Shown here one piece after another: positions 46,686-55,110 of a stretch of DNA of 64,000 nucleotides. Origin of the DNA: Pseudomonas syringae (GTDB lineage: Bacteria > Pseudomonadota > Gammaproteobacteria > Pseudomonadales > Pseudomonadaceae); contig NZ_CP066265.1 of the NCBI RefSeq assembly GCF_023278085.1, forward strand, positions 4,172,001 through 4,236,000, written 5' to 3'. The notes under the pieces were generated by a model. That model was not told the DNA's origin. It searched no databases and was given only the letters and a program-made list of their open reading frames with translations. The stretch's first letter is position 1. Each line of letters begins with the position of its first letter. Made by a program: the position numbers and the translations under genes.

Positions 46686-48806
46686 ATGACGTCGCTTTAT
46701 TGGCCTTACTGGCTGGCCCATTACTACAGCGTGCTGGAAGTCGCGACGATCATTGTCGGGCTGATCATTCTCGTGTCGAGCATCGATGACCTGTTCATCG
46801 ACATCTGGTACTGGTCCAGGCGGCTGTACCGCAAGTTCACCGCCGAACGCCGCTACCGGCCATTGACTGCCGAGCAGTTGATGGCGCGTGATGAGCAGCC
46901 GCTGGCGATCATGGTCCCGGCCTGGCTGGAATACGACGTCATCGCGCCGATGATCGAAAACATGGTGTCGACCCTCGACTATCAGAATTACGTGGTCTTC
47001 GTCGGCACCTACATCAACGACCAGCGCACCATCGATGAAGTGGAGCGCATGCGCCGTCGCTACAAGCAGTTGCACCGTGTAGAGGTGCCGCACAACGGCC
47101 CGACCTGCAAGGCCGACTGCCTGAACTGGGTGATCCAGGCGATCTTTCTGTATGAGAAGACTCATGCCGTACAGTTCGCCGGGACCATCCTGCACGACAG
47201 CGAAGACGTGCTGCACCCGCTTGAGCTGCGCCTGTTCAACTACCTGCTGCCACGCAAGGACATGATCCAGCTACCGGTCGTGTCGCTGGAACGCAACTGG
47301 TACGAATGGGTTGCGGGCACCTACATGGATGAGTTCGCCGAATGGCACGGCAAGGACCTGGTCGTGCGTGAAAGCATGACCGACACCGTGCCGTCGGCCG
47401 GTGTCGGCACCTGTTTTTCGCGGCGTGCCTTGATGGTGCTGGCCGATGAGAACCAGAACCAGCCGTTCAATACCGAAAGCCTGACCGAGGACTACGACGT
47501 CGGCGCACGGCTGGCAAAGTACGGCATGCAGGCGATTTTCGTGCGTTTCCCGGTGCAATTTCGCGTGTTGCGCAAATCCTGGTTCCGCAAGCAGTACGAA
47601 TCCACCCTTGAAATGCCGCTGTGTGTCCGCGAGTTTTTCCCGGACACCTTCCGCACCGCGTTTCGCCAGAAAGCCCGCTGGACGCTGGGTATCGGCCTGC
47701 AAGGCTGGGAACAGATGGGCTGGACCGGCTCGCTGGCAAACCGTTACCTGCTGTTTCGCGACCGCAAGGGTGTGGTGACCTCGTTTATCAGCATCATTGC
47801 CTACCTGATCCTCATCCAGTTGCTGGCACTGATCGTTCTGCGTTCCAGCGGGCTGTGGAATACCAGCTTCCCGACACCGTTTGAAACCACCGGGCTGATT
47901 CAGTACCTGCTGGTGGCCAACGGCATTGCCCTGCTGTGGCGGATAGCTCACCGTTGTTACTTCACCACCGTTCTGTATGGCTGGCAGCATGGCTTGCTGT
48001 CCATACCGCGCATGGTGGTCGGCAACTTCGTCAACTTCATGGCTGCCGCGCGGGCCTGGCGGATGTTTCTGGTGGGCAAGCTGCTCAACCGCAAGCTGGT
48101 CTGGGACAAGACCATGCACGACTTCCCGTCCACCGACCTGGTGGCTGCCGCGCCTCGCCGTCTGGGCAGCGTGCTGTTGTCCTGGCAGGCCATCAACGAC
48201 GAAAAACTCCAGAGCGCACTGGCTGAACAGCAAACCCGTCAGGTGCCGCTGGGCAGGATTTTGCTGAGCCATGGCTGGCTCGACGATGAAACCCTCGCTG
48301 AGGCCATCGCCTTCCAGAATGATCTGCCGCGGGTGTTCGACATCGCCAGCAAACGCGCCGACAGCAGTGTGCTGGCGGATGAGTTCTGCCTGCGCTGGCG
48401 CGTGGTGCCACTGACGATCAATGTTCAGGGGCGCACGGAAATCGCAGTGGCCAGTCCGCTTCCGGAAGAAGGCTTGCAACAGATTACCGAACAGCTTGGC
48501 TCGGAGCCGGTGCAACTGGTCGCGCGTGAAAGCGAGATCGTTGCGCAGTTACGTCAGCTGCAAGCCGTTGGCGGTCAGCCTTTGCCGGCCGCTGCGCCAC
48601 TGCTGGGCGATCTGCTGGTCGAGCAGGGCCTGCTGGACCGCGAGGTGTTCCGCAAGGCCATGCTGGGTTATCGCCCGCATGTGCATGGCCGTATCGGCGA
48701 TTATCTGGTCGACATCGGCGTGCTGCCCAGAGAAACCATCGAAGAGGCTGTGGCCCTTCAGCACAATCAATATCGACCTGCCGATCAAACGGAGCAGCCA
48801 TTATGA
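46686..48806 (+). CDS. NfrB-like glycosyltransferase with c-di-GMP-binding MshEN repeats
   Basis: A 706-residue inner-membrane protein. An N-terminal helix is followed by a family 2 glycosyltransferase domain (IMVPAWLEYDVIAPMIENMV, HDSEDVLHPLELR, LTEDYDVGARL, and QKARWTLGIGLQGWE as the QxxRW box) and further membrane helices (residues 360-430). From about residue 490 come MshEN-type motifs (RLGSVLLSWQAINDEKLQSA, LGRILLSHGWLDDETL), with a second set at the end (LGDLLVEQGLLDREVF). E. coli NfrB has the same design and is switched on by c-di-GMP. The stop overlaps the next start by 4 bp. Confidence 0.9.
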   Translation: MTSLYWPYWLAHYYSVLEVATIIVGLIILVSSIDDLFIDIWYWSRRLYRKFTAERRYRPLTAEQLMARDEQPLAIMVPAWLEYDVIAPMIENMVSTLDYQNYVVFVGTYINDQRTIDEVERMRRRYKQLHRVEVPHNGPTCKADCLNWVIQAIFLYEKTHAVQFAGTILHDSEDVLHPLELRLFNYLLPRKDMIQLPVVSLERNWYEWVAGTYMDEFAEWHGKDLVVRESMTDTVPSAGVGTCFSRRALMVLADENQNQPFNTESLTEDYDVGARLAKYGMQAIFVRFPVQFRVLRKSWFRKQYESTLEMPLCVREFFPDTFRTAFRQKARWTLGIGLQGWEQMGWTGSLANRYLLFRDRKGVVTSFISIIAYLILIQLLALIVLRSSGLWNTSFPTPFETTGLIQYLLVANGIALLWRIAHRCYFTTVLYGWQHGLLSIPRMVVGNFVNFMAAARAWRMFLVGKLLNRKLVWDKTMHDFPSTDLVAAAPRRLGSVLLSWQAINDEKLQSALAEQQTRQVPLGRILLSHGWLDDETLAEAIAFQNDLPRVFDIASKRADSSVLADEFCLRWRVVPLTINVQGRTEIAVASPLPEEGLQQITEQLGSEPVQLVARESEIVAQLRQLQAVGGQPLPAAAPLLGDLLVEQGLLDREVFRKAMLGYRPHVHGRIGDYLVDIGVLPRETIEEAVALQHNQYRPADQTEQPL

Positions 48807-50767
48807 AGCGCCCCTTCATCCTGTCGCTGCTGGTGACTGGCCTGAGTCTCTCTTCGCCGTTCAGCCAGGCAGAAACCCTGCCGTTGCCGTTGACCGGTCC
48901 GGCGTATGCCATCGCCAACGAAGCCTACATGGCCTACAACCGCAAGGATTACGACCTCGCGATCGCCAAGGCGAACGAGGCGCTGCGTCAGCGCGCCGAT
49001 GCCAGCCAGTTGCGCGACCTGATTGCCTTGGCCGAACGCGACAAGTACCGCCGCGATCACCCGCAGCGCGCCTACAAGACGCGTCCGAAACCCGGCTATC
49101 TGGAAGGTAATCAGGCGCTGCGGGCATACGCCCGGCATGACTACAACGGCTCGGCCAGCCACGCCCGCAAAGCGATTGCACAGGCACCGAAAAGTCTGGA
49201 TTACCGCATGATGCTGATCGAGGCACTGCAACGTCAGCAGCGTCTGGACGAAGCGCAGACAGCCATTAACGACGCAGAGCAGGCACTCGGCCCACAGCCG
49301 GTCCTGACGCGCCGTCGGCAGGCGATCCAGGAGCAGGTGGCGGTCGACAAGGCGGCCACTGGCTACAAGGCACTGGCACGCGGCGATAACGAAACCGCCG
49401 TCAGCGAGGCGCGTGACGCTGTCCGCAGTTTCCCGAAACAAATGGCGTACCGAAAACTGCTGGTCAGCGCTTTGATTGCCCAGGGGCAATACGCCGAAGC
49501 ACGCTCTGCGGCCACCGAAGCGCTCGCGCTCAATGGCAACGACGCCACCCTGCTCGTCCAGCGGGGACAAATGCGTCAGCGTCTTGGCGATCAGAACGGT
49601 GCCCGTCAGGACTTTGCCCAGGCCATGGCCGTCGGCAATCTGCCGCTGCGTGAACAGGCATCTTTGTATGCCGCCATGGGCCAGCCGGGCGAGGCGCTGC
49701 AACGTTTGCAGAAAGCCCGCGACGCTGGCGAACTGCAACCGGGTGATGAAGTGCAGATCGCCTACTTCCTGAGCCAGGCAGGCGATGATCAAGGCGCACT
49801 GGACACGTTCAAGCGCGTTGATCGTCAGTCCGGTCTCAAGCCCCGCGAAGTGCAGGATGCCGCCTACAGCGCCATGCGCACCCCGGATGACGCGCAGGCC
49901 ATCGCCTACTTCAAGCGCGTGCTGGATTATCAGCAGACCGGCGATTTGCAGATGCCTGCCCAGCAAGTGTTCGATACCCGCCGCGCGGTCTCCGATCTGT
50001 CCCGCGTCTGGGGCCTGACCAACACCACGACTTATCGCGGCGCCAGCACCAGCAGCGGCCTGAGCGGCGCACCCGGCGGCAGCAATGACAGCGTGCAGAA
50101 CAGCACCGAGGTGTTCTGGCGGCCGTTCGGTTACCGCAATGCGCGCTTCGTCGAGTTGTACGGGCGGGTGACCGACACGCTGTGGAGCAAGAGCGGTGAA
50201 TCCGACACCGGCGCGGACGCCCTGCAAGGCGCGCTCGGCATACGTGCCAAGCCGTTCAGCGAAGTCAACATCATCGGCGCTTTCGAACGCACGTTCCCGC
50301 TGGGCAATTCCAATGCCGACGGCGACTGGCTGGTGCGTCTGGGCTATGGCTCCAGCATTGGCACTGACTTGCGGGTCGACGTGCCAAGCTGGTGGACCTC
50401 ACAGCTGTACGCTGAGGGCGGCCGTTATCTGCAGGACAAGCGTAACTACTTCAACAGCGAATGGCAGGTCGGGCGCAGCTTTCGCCTGGACAGCATCAGC
50501 CCACGGCTGGTGGTATTCCCGCATGTGGTCGCCGCAGTGGACTACGATTCGAAGATGCGCAGCGAGGTCGACAGTCTCGGCCGCAGCAGCACGTCTTCCG
50601 GCAACGCAGGCGGTCTGGGCGTCGGCACGGGTGTGCGCTACTGGTTCCGCGAGGACAGGTACAAGGCGCCGCAGTCATATGTCGATTTCTCTGTGCAGTA
50701 CCGGGAGAAAGTGTTTGGCGATGACCGGGCAGAAGGTGTATTCGCCCGTATGACGTTCTCGTGGTAA
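48803..50767 (+). CDS. NfrA-like outer-membrane protein with TPR repeats
   Basis: A 654-residue protein with a signal peptide (LSLSSPFSQAET), a long TPR-rich periplasmic part (about residues 30-400, for example AYMAYNRKDYDLAIAKANEA), and a C-terminal barrel domain (about 430-654) ending in MTFSW, as in NfrA. NfrA is the outer-membrane partner of NfrB and the receptor for phage N4 in E. coli. It overlaps the NfrB-like gene by 4 bp. It is shorter than E. coli NfrA (about 990 residues), mainly in the repeat part. Probably exports or displays the glycan. Confidence 0.85.
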   Translation: MKRPFILSLLVTGLSLSSPFSQAETLPLPLTGPAYAIANEAYMAYNRKDYDLAIAKANEALRQRADASQLRDLIALAERDKYRRDHPQRAYKTRPKPGYLEGNQALRAYARHDYNGSASHARKAIAQAPKSLDYRMMLIEALQRQQRLDEAQTAINDAEQALGPQPVLTRRRQAIQEQVAVDKAATGYKALARGDNETAVSEARDAVRSFPKQMAYRKLLVSALIAQGQYAEARSAATEALALNGNDATLLVQRGQMRQRLGDQNGARQDFAQAMAVGNLPLREQASLYAAMGQPGEALQRLQKARDAGELQPGDEVQIAYFLSQAGDDQGALDTFKRVDRQSGLKPREVQDAAYSAMRTPDDAQAIAYFKRVLDYQQTGDLQMPAQQVFDTRRAVSDLSRVWGLTNTTTYRGASTSSGLSGAPGGSNDSVQNSTEVFWRPFGYRNARFVELYGRVTDTLWSKSGESDTGADALQGALGIRAKPFSEVNIIGAFERTFPLGNSNADGDWLVRLGYGSSIGTDLRVDVPSWWTSQLYAEGGRYLQDKRNYFNSEWQVGRSFRLDSISPRLVVFPHVVAAVDYDSKMRSEVDSLGRSSTSSGNAGGLGVGTGVRYWFREDRYKAPQSYVDFSVQYREKVFGDDRAEGVFARMTFSW

Positions 50768-50798
50768 TCACCGCACATCAGCCATCCGGGAGTAGTGT

Positions 50799-51671
50799 TT
50801 GAAGGCTTTGCTCGCACTGTTGCGACGCGCGACGCTGATCAAGACGTCGCTGGCTGCGCTTATGATCGGCGTGCTGGGCGTCGGCTCCAGCGAGTTGTAT
50901 CGGATACTGCTGCCCAAAGGGCCGGGTATCGTCGGCATTGTCTGGCAGCCGGATAACGCCACGGTCGGCATCAAGGGTGACTGGGACACACTCGGCGCAC
51001 GGCAACTGCTGGTGCAGTGGACGGCGGTCGACGGGCAGTCCTTCATACCGGGCACCACCCTGCCGAACGTACCTGTCTTGCCGGACTGGACACGGATCGG
51101 CAAAGAGCCGTGGGCCAAGGAAGTGATTCTCGGGCTGGCCGGGCACTTCAGCGAAAACCAGTCGCGGGACAACATCGAGCAACTGGCAACCCTGTCTGCG
51201 CAACTGGCCAACGTGAAAACGCCGCTGAACGTCACTGGCTGGTATTTTCCAGCCGAGGTAGACCCCAGCTGGAGCCGTGCCAAAGAGCTGCCTGCACTGC
51301 TGGCGAAACTGCCGAGGCCGCTGTGGATAAGTGTCTACGACGGCGCCAATATCGGCCCGGCCGCCACAGCTGACTGGCTGAAGACCTGGCTGCCGGATGA
51401 TATCGGGGTGTTCTTTCAGGACGGCGTCGGCGTTTACGCCCGTACCGCGCCGATCGCCCGGACCTACGCTGACGCGCTGCGCAAACGACTGGGCAAAAAC
51501 CGGGTGAGAATCATTGTCGAAGCCTTTCGCCCACAGGCCGGCGGTGGCTTTCGCTCGGCAACCGCCGATGAGTTGCAACCCCAGCTCGACGCTTATGACG
51601 GTTACCCGCTGTACCTGTTCGACGGCCCGCACTACGTAACGCCAGAACTGGTAGACGCACTAAACAAGTAG
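50799..51671 (+). CDS. Putative glycoside-hydrolase-like (TIM-barrel) protein at the position of YbcH
   Basis: A 290-residue protein with an N-terminal membrane anchor or signal (residues 13-30). The rest reads as an alpha/beta barrel with acidic residues on strand ends: GWYFPAEVDPSW, DIGVFFQDGVG and RIIVEAFRP, resembling DUF4434-type hydrolase-like proteins. It follows the NfrA-like gene by 31 bp, as ybcH follows nfrA in E. coli, and has similar size. It may trim or process the polymer in the periplasm. Hydrolase activity is inference. Confidence 0.65.
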   Translation: MKALLALLRRATLIKTSLAALMIGVLGVGSSELYRILLPKGPGIVGIVWQPDNATVGIKGDWDTLGARQLLVQWTAVDGQSFIPGTTLPNVPVLPDWTRIGKEPWAKEVILGLAGHFSENQSRDNIEQLATLSAQLANVKTPLNVTGWYFPAEVDPSWSRAKELPALLAKLPRPLWISVYDGANIGPAATADWLKTWLPDDIGVFFQDGVGVYARTAPIARTYADALRKRLGKNRVRIIVEAFRPQAGGGFRSATADELQPQLDAYDGYPLYLFDGPHYVTPELVDALNK

Positions 51672-51762
51672 CAACAGGCTGCGCTGGACGAAAGCCCTGC
51701 GCAGGGCTACAAAGAGTCTTCGTACTGGATGCCTGAAACTGTAAGGCCCACGGAGCTTGTCG

Positions 51763-52566
51763 ATGACGCCACGTCAGCATTGCCTGGCCTGCCTGCAACA
51801 TACGCCGCCCTCGGTGTTTGAAGCCGCGCTATGGGTTTCGGCAGAGCATGACGCGCAGTTTTCACGCCAGGACATGATGGCTGAGTTGGATCAGTTGCAA
51901 CGCCAGATAGACGCCGCCCTGCCGGTCCTGCCCGCCTCCGAACTTGCCCAACCGATGTTGCGTCAACTCAGCGCGCTGGGTTTTCAGCAGGATGACTGGA
52001 ACCCTCCCAAACCTGACGCGGCACTGCTGCACAAGATCATCCAGCGCCGTAGGGGCCAGCCGCTGGGGCTGGCACTTATTGCACTGGAAATCGCCAGGCG
52101 GCTGAACATCGCGCTGGAGGGCGTCAACTTCCCGGGCCACTTTCTGCTGCGCGTGCCAGGCGCCGACCATCTGCTCGACCCCTGCGGCGGTCGCAGGCTA
52201 TACCCCAAAGATTGCCGTGAACTGCTGCTCCGCCAATTCGGACCAGGCATGCAACTGCGCGCCGAACACATGGCGTCGGCGACACCTGCGAGCATGGTGC
52301 AACGGTTGTCACGCAACCTCCGGCACCTGCATCAGATCAATGACAACTTTATCGCTGCGCTCAAGGACGCCGACCGGATCGTCGAAATGGGTCAGGCCAT
52401 CAGCAGCGATTACCTGGCCCGCGCGACGCTGTATCAGATGCTTGAATGCCCGCAGGCCGAACGCTTCGACCTGGAACACGCGCTGTTGCTCAGTGAAGAC
52501 CCTATACAACGCATCAGGCTGACTGAACGCCTGAGCCAGTTGCCGTCACATCGTACCGTGCATTGA
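51763..52566 (+). CDS. SirB1-like transglutaminase-fold/TPR protein
   Basis: A 267-residue cytoplasmic protein of the SirB1 family: LLHKIIQRRRGQPLGLALIA, GVNFPGHFLLRV and LDPCGGRRLYPKD are typical. The C-terminal part is helical (YLARATLYQML; FDLEHALLL) and TPR-like. The catalytic cysteine of true transglutaminases is not evident, so it may be non-enzymatic. Function unknown. The ATG at 51763 follows CGGAGC; the TTG at 51757 is less likely. Confidence 0.78.
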   Translation: MTPRQHCLACLQHTPPSVFEAALWVSAEHDAQFSRQDMMAELDQLQRQIDAALPVLPASELAQPMLRQLSALGFQQDDWNPPKPDAALLHKIIQRRRGQPLGLALIALEIARRLNIALEGVNFPGHFLLRVPGADHLLDPCGGRRLYPKDCRELLLRQFGPGMQLRAEHMASATPASMVQRLSRNLRHLHQINDNFIAALKDADRIVEMGQAISSDYLARATLYQMLECPQAERFDLEHALLLSEDPIQRIRLTERLSQLPSHRTVH

Positions 52567-52649
52567 GCTGCTGGCCCCTGAGCTGCTGGCCATTGTTGCT
52601 GGCTGCGTAATGCTGCATCTCCAGCGCGGGGATTTTTCAATGCACTAAG

Positions 52650-52756
52650 GGCAGGTAACCTGCCGTCGTTGAAATTCAACGTGGATTTGCAAGCTCCCTT
52701 GATCCCGCGTTTTGTTTGGCCGCTGCGGGTACGTGTACAGGCAGCGGCCTTTTTTA
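52650..52756 (+). ncRNA. Candidate small RNA with three stem-loops
   Basis: Between the SirB1-like gene and the convergent gene lie three successive hairpins on the + strand: GGCAGGT/ACCTGCC (52650-52664), CGTTGAA/TTCAACG (52667-52681), and a strong terminator GGCCGCTGC/GCAGCGGCC (52718-52749) with six T. The first hairpin starts 83 bp past the stop. This architecture is that of a trans-acting sRNA; no family name is claimed. Confidence 0.5.
52718..52756 (+). terminator. Rho-independent terminator
   Basis: GGCCGCTGC, a 14-base loop, GCAGCGGCC and TTTTTT. It is either the end of the SirB1-like transcript or of the candidate sRNA. Confidence 0.88.
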
Positions 52757-52785
52757 TGGCCGATCGTTTGTGAGGCCAGCTTTGC

Positions 52786-53343
52786 TCAGGCCTGGGCATT
52801 CGGTGTTCGTTTGACCAGCCCTTTACTCTCCATGTCCTTGATCTTGCGCATGTCGTAACTGTCGCCGGACTCGGCAAACGCCTGCAGGTTCTGCATGACA
52901 TGGAGGGTCTTGATGTAGTCAGGCAACAGAATCTGGGCGTACGGATCGCCGCTCAATGCTTTCTCCTTCATATCGATAATCCGGTTGGCAAAGAACTCCA
53001 TTGCGTTGATCTCTTTATTCGGATCGACAAGTTTGCCTTTACTGTCGAACTCATCACCGGCTCGGCTCATAAGTTCAGCGGTGTGATTGTCGATCATGCC
53101 GAACTTGTAGAGGATCATCCCTGCCCTGTTGAGATCCTTGGGGGTAATCTGCTCAGGATTGAAACCTTTGAACAGCGGCTTCATCTTGCGCTTTTCCATC
53201 GCCAGAGAATTGAGCGCAAGCGCATTCTCGCCAACCTCCTGCAACACCTGCCCCACCTGCTCTGCAGCCTTTTTGACACTGACTCTCGCAGGCGGCGCGG
53301 CGACCGTGACCGGTGGAAGGTCACCCCAGATTGATCGTGCCAT
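52786..53343 (-). CDS. Unknown 185-residue protein
   Basis: Not recognised. It begins MARSIWGDLPPVTVAAPPAR, has a helical look (KKAAEQVGQVLQEVGENALA), no signal peptide, no membrane segment and no cysteine. The motif ITPKDLNRAGMILYKFGMID is followed by charged helices. The ATG follows AAGGAGTAGCAC. The base composition is more AT-rich than neighbours. A phased triple repeat upstream suggests dedicated control. The N-terminal Pro/Ala/Val stretch would suit a secreted substrate, but there is no hrp box, so this stays open. Confidence 0.72.
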   Translation of the reverse strand: MARSIWGDLPPVTVAAPPARVSVKKAAEQVGQVLQEVGENALALNSLAMEKRKMKPLFKGFNPEQITPKDLNRAGMILYKFGMIDNHTAELMSRAGDEFDSKGKLVDPNKEINAMEFFANRIIDMKEKALSGDPYAQILLPDYIKTLHVMQNLQAFAESGDSYDMRKIKDMESKGLVKRTPNAQA

Positions 53344-53426
53344 GTGCTACTCCTTATATGAATGAATGCAACAGTCATATCGGAGCAGAACGTGCTTATC
53401 TTATAGCGCTGAAAAAATTCATACCT

Positions 53427-53480
53427 AACTTACAAGTTGCTCGGAAAGTTCTTACATTGTTTGGTAAGCAAACTTACAAG
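53427..53480. promoter_or_regulatory. Triple CTTACA operator-like array, 22-bp period
   Basis: CTTACA occurs at 53429, 53451 and 53473, exactly 22 bp apart, upstream of the 185-residue gene (start 53343). The outer two are AACTTACAAG, and the first extends to the perfect inverted repeat AACTTACAAGTT. Spacing of two helical turns suggests cooperative binding of a regulator. Confidence 0.55.
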
Positions 53481-53528
53481 CCGGCTTAAATAAACTTTAC
53501 ACCACCTGAAATCTTCAAGAACAGCGGC

Positions 53529-53554
53529 AAGCTGAACATACACATGTTCAGCTT
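53529..53554. other. Perfect 11-bp hairpin
   Basis: AAGCTGAACAT, loop ACAC, ATGTTCAGCTT. It lies downstream of the minus-strand flavodoxin gene and may end its transcript, though there is no T run. Confidence 0.5.
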
Positions 53555-53676
53555 ACCGAGCCTTCAGATACACGTTGGCCCGCTCGCCATGGGGCGAGCC
53601 ATCCAGAGGGTCGTGCAGGTCGCCGGCAATCAACAGCAGCGGTGCTGAATCATGCCGATAGCAGAGGCGGATGACC
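53555..53676. other. Gap after the flavodoxin gene with a possible short frame
   Basis: A minus-strand frame ending at 53553 reads ...APLLLIAGDLHDPLDG and runs out of the flavodoxin 3' end, with its only upstream ATG inside that gene. It may be a remnant or chance. Nothing else is seen between here and the operator-like array. Confidence 0.3.
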
Positions 53677-54129
53677 TCAGCCCAACTGCGCAATGAAGGC
53701 TGCGAGCCAAGGCTCGGCATCGGTTTCCGGGGTGACACTTTCGCTGCCGTCAAGGCGTAGCATGTCTTGCGTTTCAGCGATGCCCAGTTCGGCAAACAGC
53801 TCACGCATCAGTTCGCCACCGGCACAGAAGGTATCGCCATAACTGGCATCACCGAGCGCGATCACGCCGCCCGGCAACCCGCGCAGGGCAGCAGGCAACG
53901 CATCACGCAGCTGCGAATAAAGCGGTACGAGGTTATCCGGCAACTCACCCATGCCAGTGGTCGATGTCACCGCCAGCAACGCCTCAGGTTCGAAGGCCAG
54001 CAGTTCAGGCAGCGTCAGCCTGGAATTGACGAGTGTTTCATGACCCGCAGCGCGCAGCAGCGTGGCTGCGTGCCTGGCGACTTCTTCGGCCGATCCATAG
54101 ACCGTTCCGCACACGATGGCGACTTTCAT
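53677..54129 (-). CDS. Flavodoxin (MioC-like)
   Basis: A 150-residue FMN-binding electron carrier. The phosphate loop is GTVYGSAEEVA (residues 8-18), and further FMN-contact loops are TSTTGMGELPDN and GDASYGDTFC. The length and the single domain fit MioC/YqcA-type short flavodoxins. The partner reductase is not in the window. The last residues are AAFIAQLG. Confidence 0.9.
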   Translation of the reverse strand: MKVAIVCGTVYGSAEEVARHAATLLRAAGHETLVNSRLTLPELLAFEPEALLAVTSTTGMGELPDNLVPLYSQLRDALPAALRGLPGGVIALGDASYGDTFCAGGELMRELFAELGIAETQDMLRLDGSESVTPETDAEPWLAAFIAQLG

Positions 54130-54323
54130 GACTATTCCTGCAGCAGCTAAAAAAGTGAAACATTATGCCTTAGAATGCCGTCTGACTTTTACCTCGACCT
54201 TTCGGCCCGCGTCAGCGCAAGCAGGTTGATAGTGCCTGAACGAAAAAAACACGATGAATGGCCAGAACACTTTGCGGAATTTATGGTCTTTGTTCTCAAT
54301 AACCGGTAGGCCCGAGTCCCATC

Positions 54324-54938
54324 ATGCAACCTGATTCTCTTCTCACACAGGCTGAACTGGACTTTATCCAGAGCATGCAGCGCAATCCACAGCTAAATGT
54401 GCGTGACAGCACACGTAGCCTGCTGGTCAATGGCGGGATTCAGATTCAGGATTTGCTGACCCGGCTGGCCGCGCACGAACAAGTCACCATCCATGCGCAA
54501 TTCGAAAACCAGCAGATGAATTTTCCGCTGCATCTGGTCGAAGACGAATTTCATGCCCTGCACCTCGAACTGGGCGCGCCCAGCATTTTCGAAGAGGGCC
54601 CGCAGATTCGTCCATGGCGGCTTGCGCTGACAGAGCCCATTCCTCTGGAAACCGAAAAAGGCACATTGAGCTCGTTGTGGATTCATGAGTTGTCATTCAA
54701 GGGCGTTTTGCTCGAATCCCGCAAGGAAGGCAAACTGCCCAGAAGCTTCTCCGCCTGGTTCACACCGGCAGGTCAGGCGCCGATCGCCATGAAAGGCAAA
54801 CTGGAGCGGCAGACCAAACCTGCATTCGGTGCTTATCGCCTCAATCAGCACAGCAAGGAAGATGCAGAGCGCCTGCGTCAGTTCATCCTTGAAGAGCATC
54901 GGCGCGTACACCCGGCGCTGCATAAGCTGCATAAATAA
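54324..54938 (+). CDS. Unknown 204-residue protein, possibly a degenerate PilZ-like domain
   Basis: Soluble protein without signal peptide. Residues 90-180 (WRLALTEPIPLETEKGTLSS and LHELSFKG-like ELSFKGVLLESR) look like a PilZ beta-barrel with ELSFKG in place of the DxSxxG motif, and no clear RxxxR is present. If it is PilZ it would probably not bind c-di-GMP. The ATG at 54324 has no strong ribosome site. Function unknown. Confidence 0.62.
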   Translation: MQPDSLLTQAELDFIQSMQRNPQLNVRDSTRSLLVNGGIQIQDLLTRLAAHEQVTIHAQFENQQMNFPLHLVEDEFHALHLELGAPSIFEEGPQIRPWRLALTEPIPLETEKGTLSSLWIHELSFKGVLLESRKEGKLPRSFSAWFTPAGQAPIAMKGKLERQTKPAFGAYRLNQHSKEDAERLRQFILEEHRRVHPALHKLHK

Positions 54939-55110
54939 ATAGGCGGCGCTGATCAGTAGCAGAATATCGAGTGCAAATTTTTACCGGTATGGCCTGGATT
55001 CAGGAATAATCCTTGCTTGCTTCCTGCCGAAGCTGACACGTGCCATCACCCCGGTGCGTGCCATGTGACGTCCCTACCCGGGAATCTCACGCCTCTACCG
55101 GAGATACACA

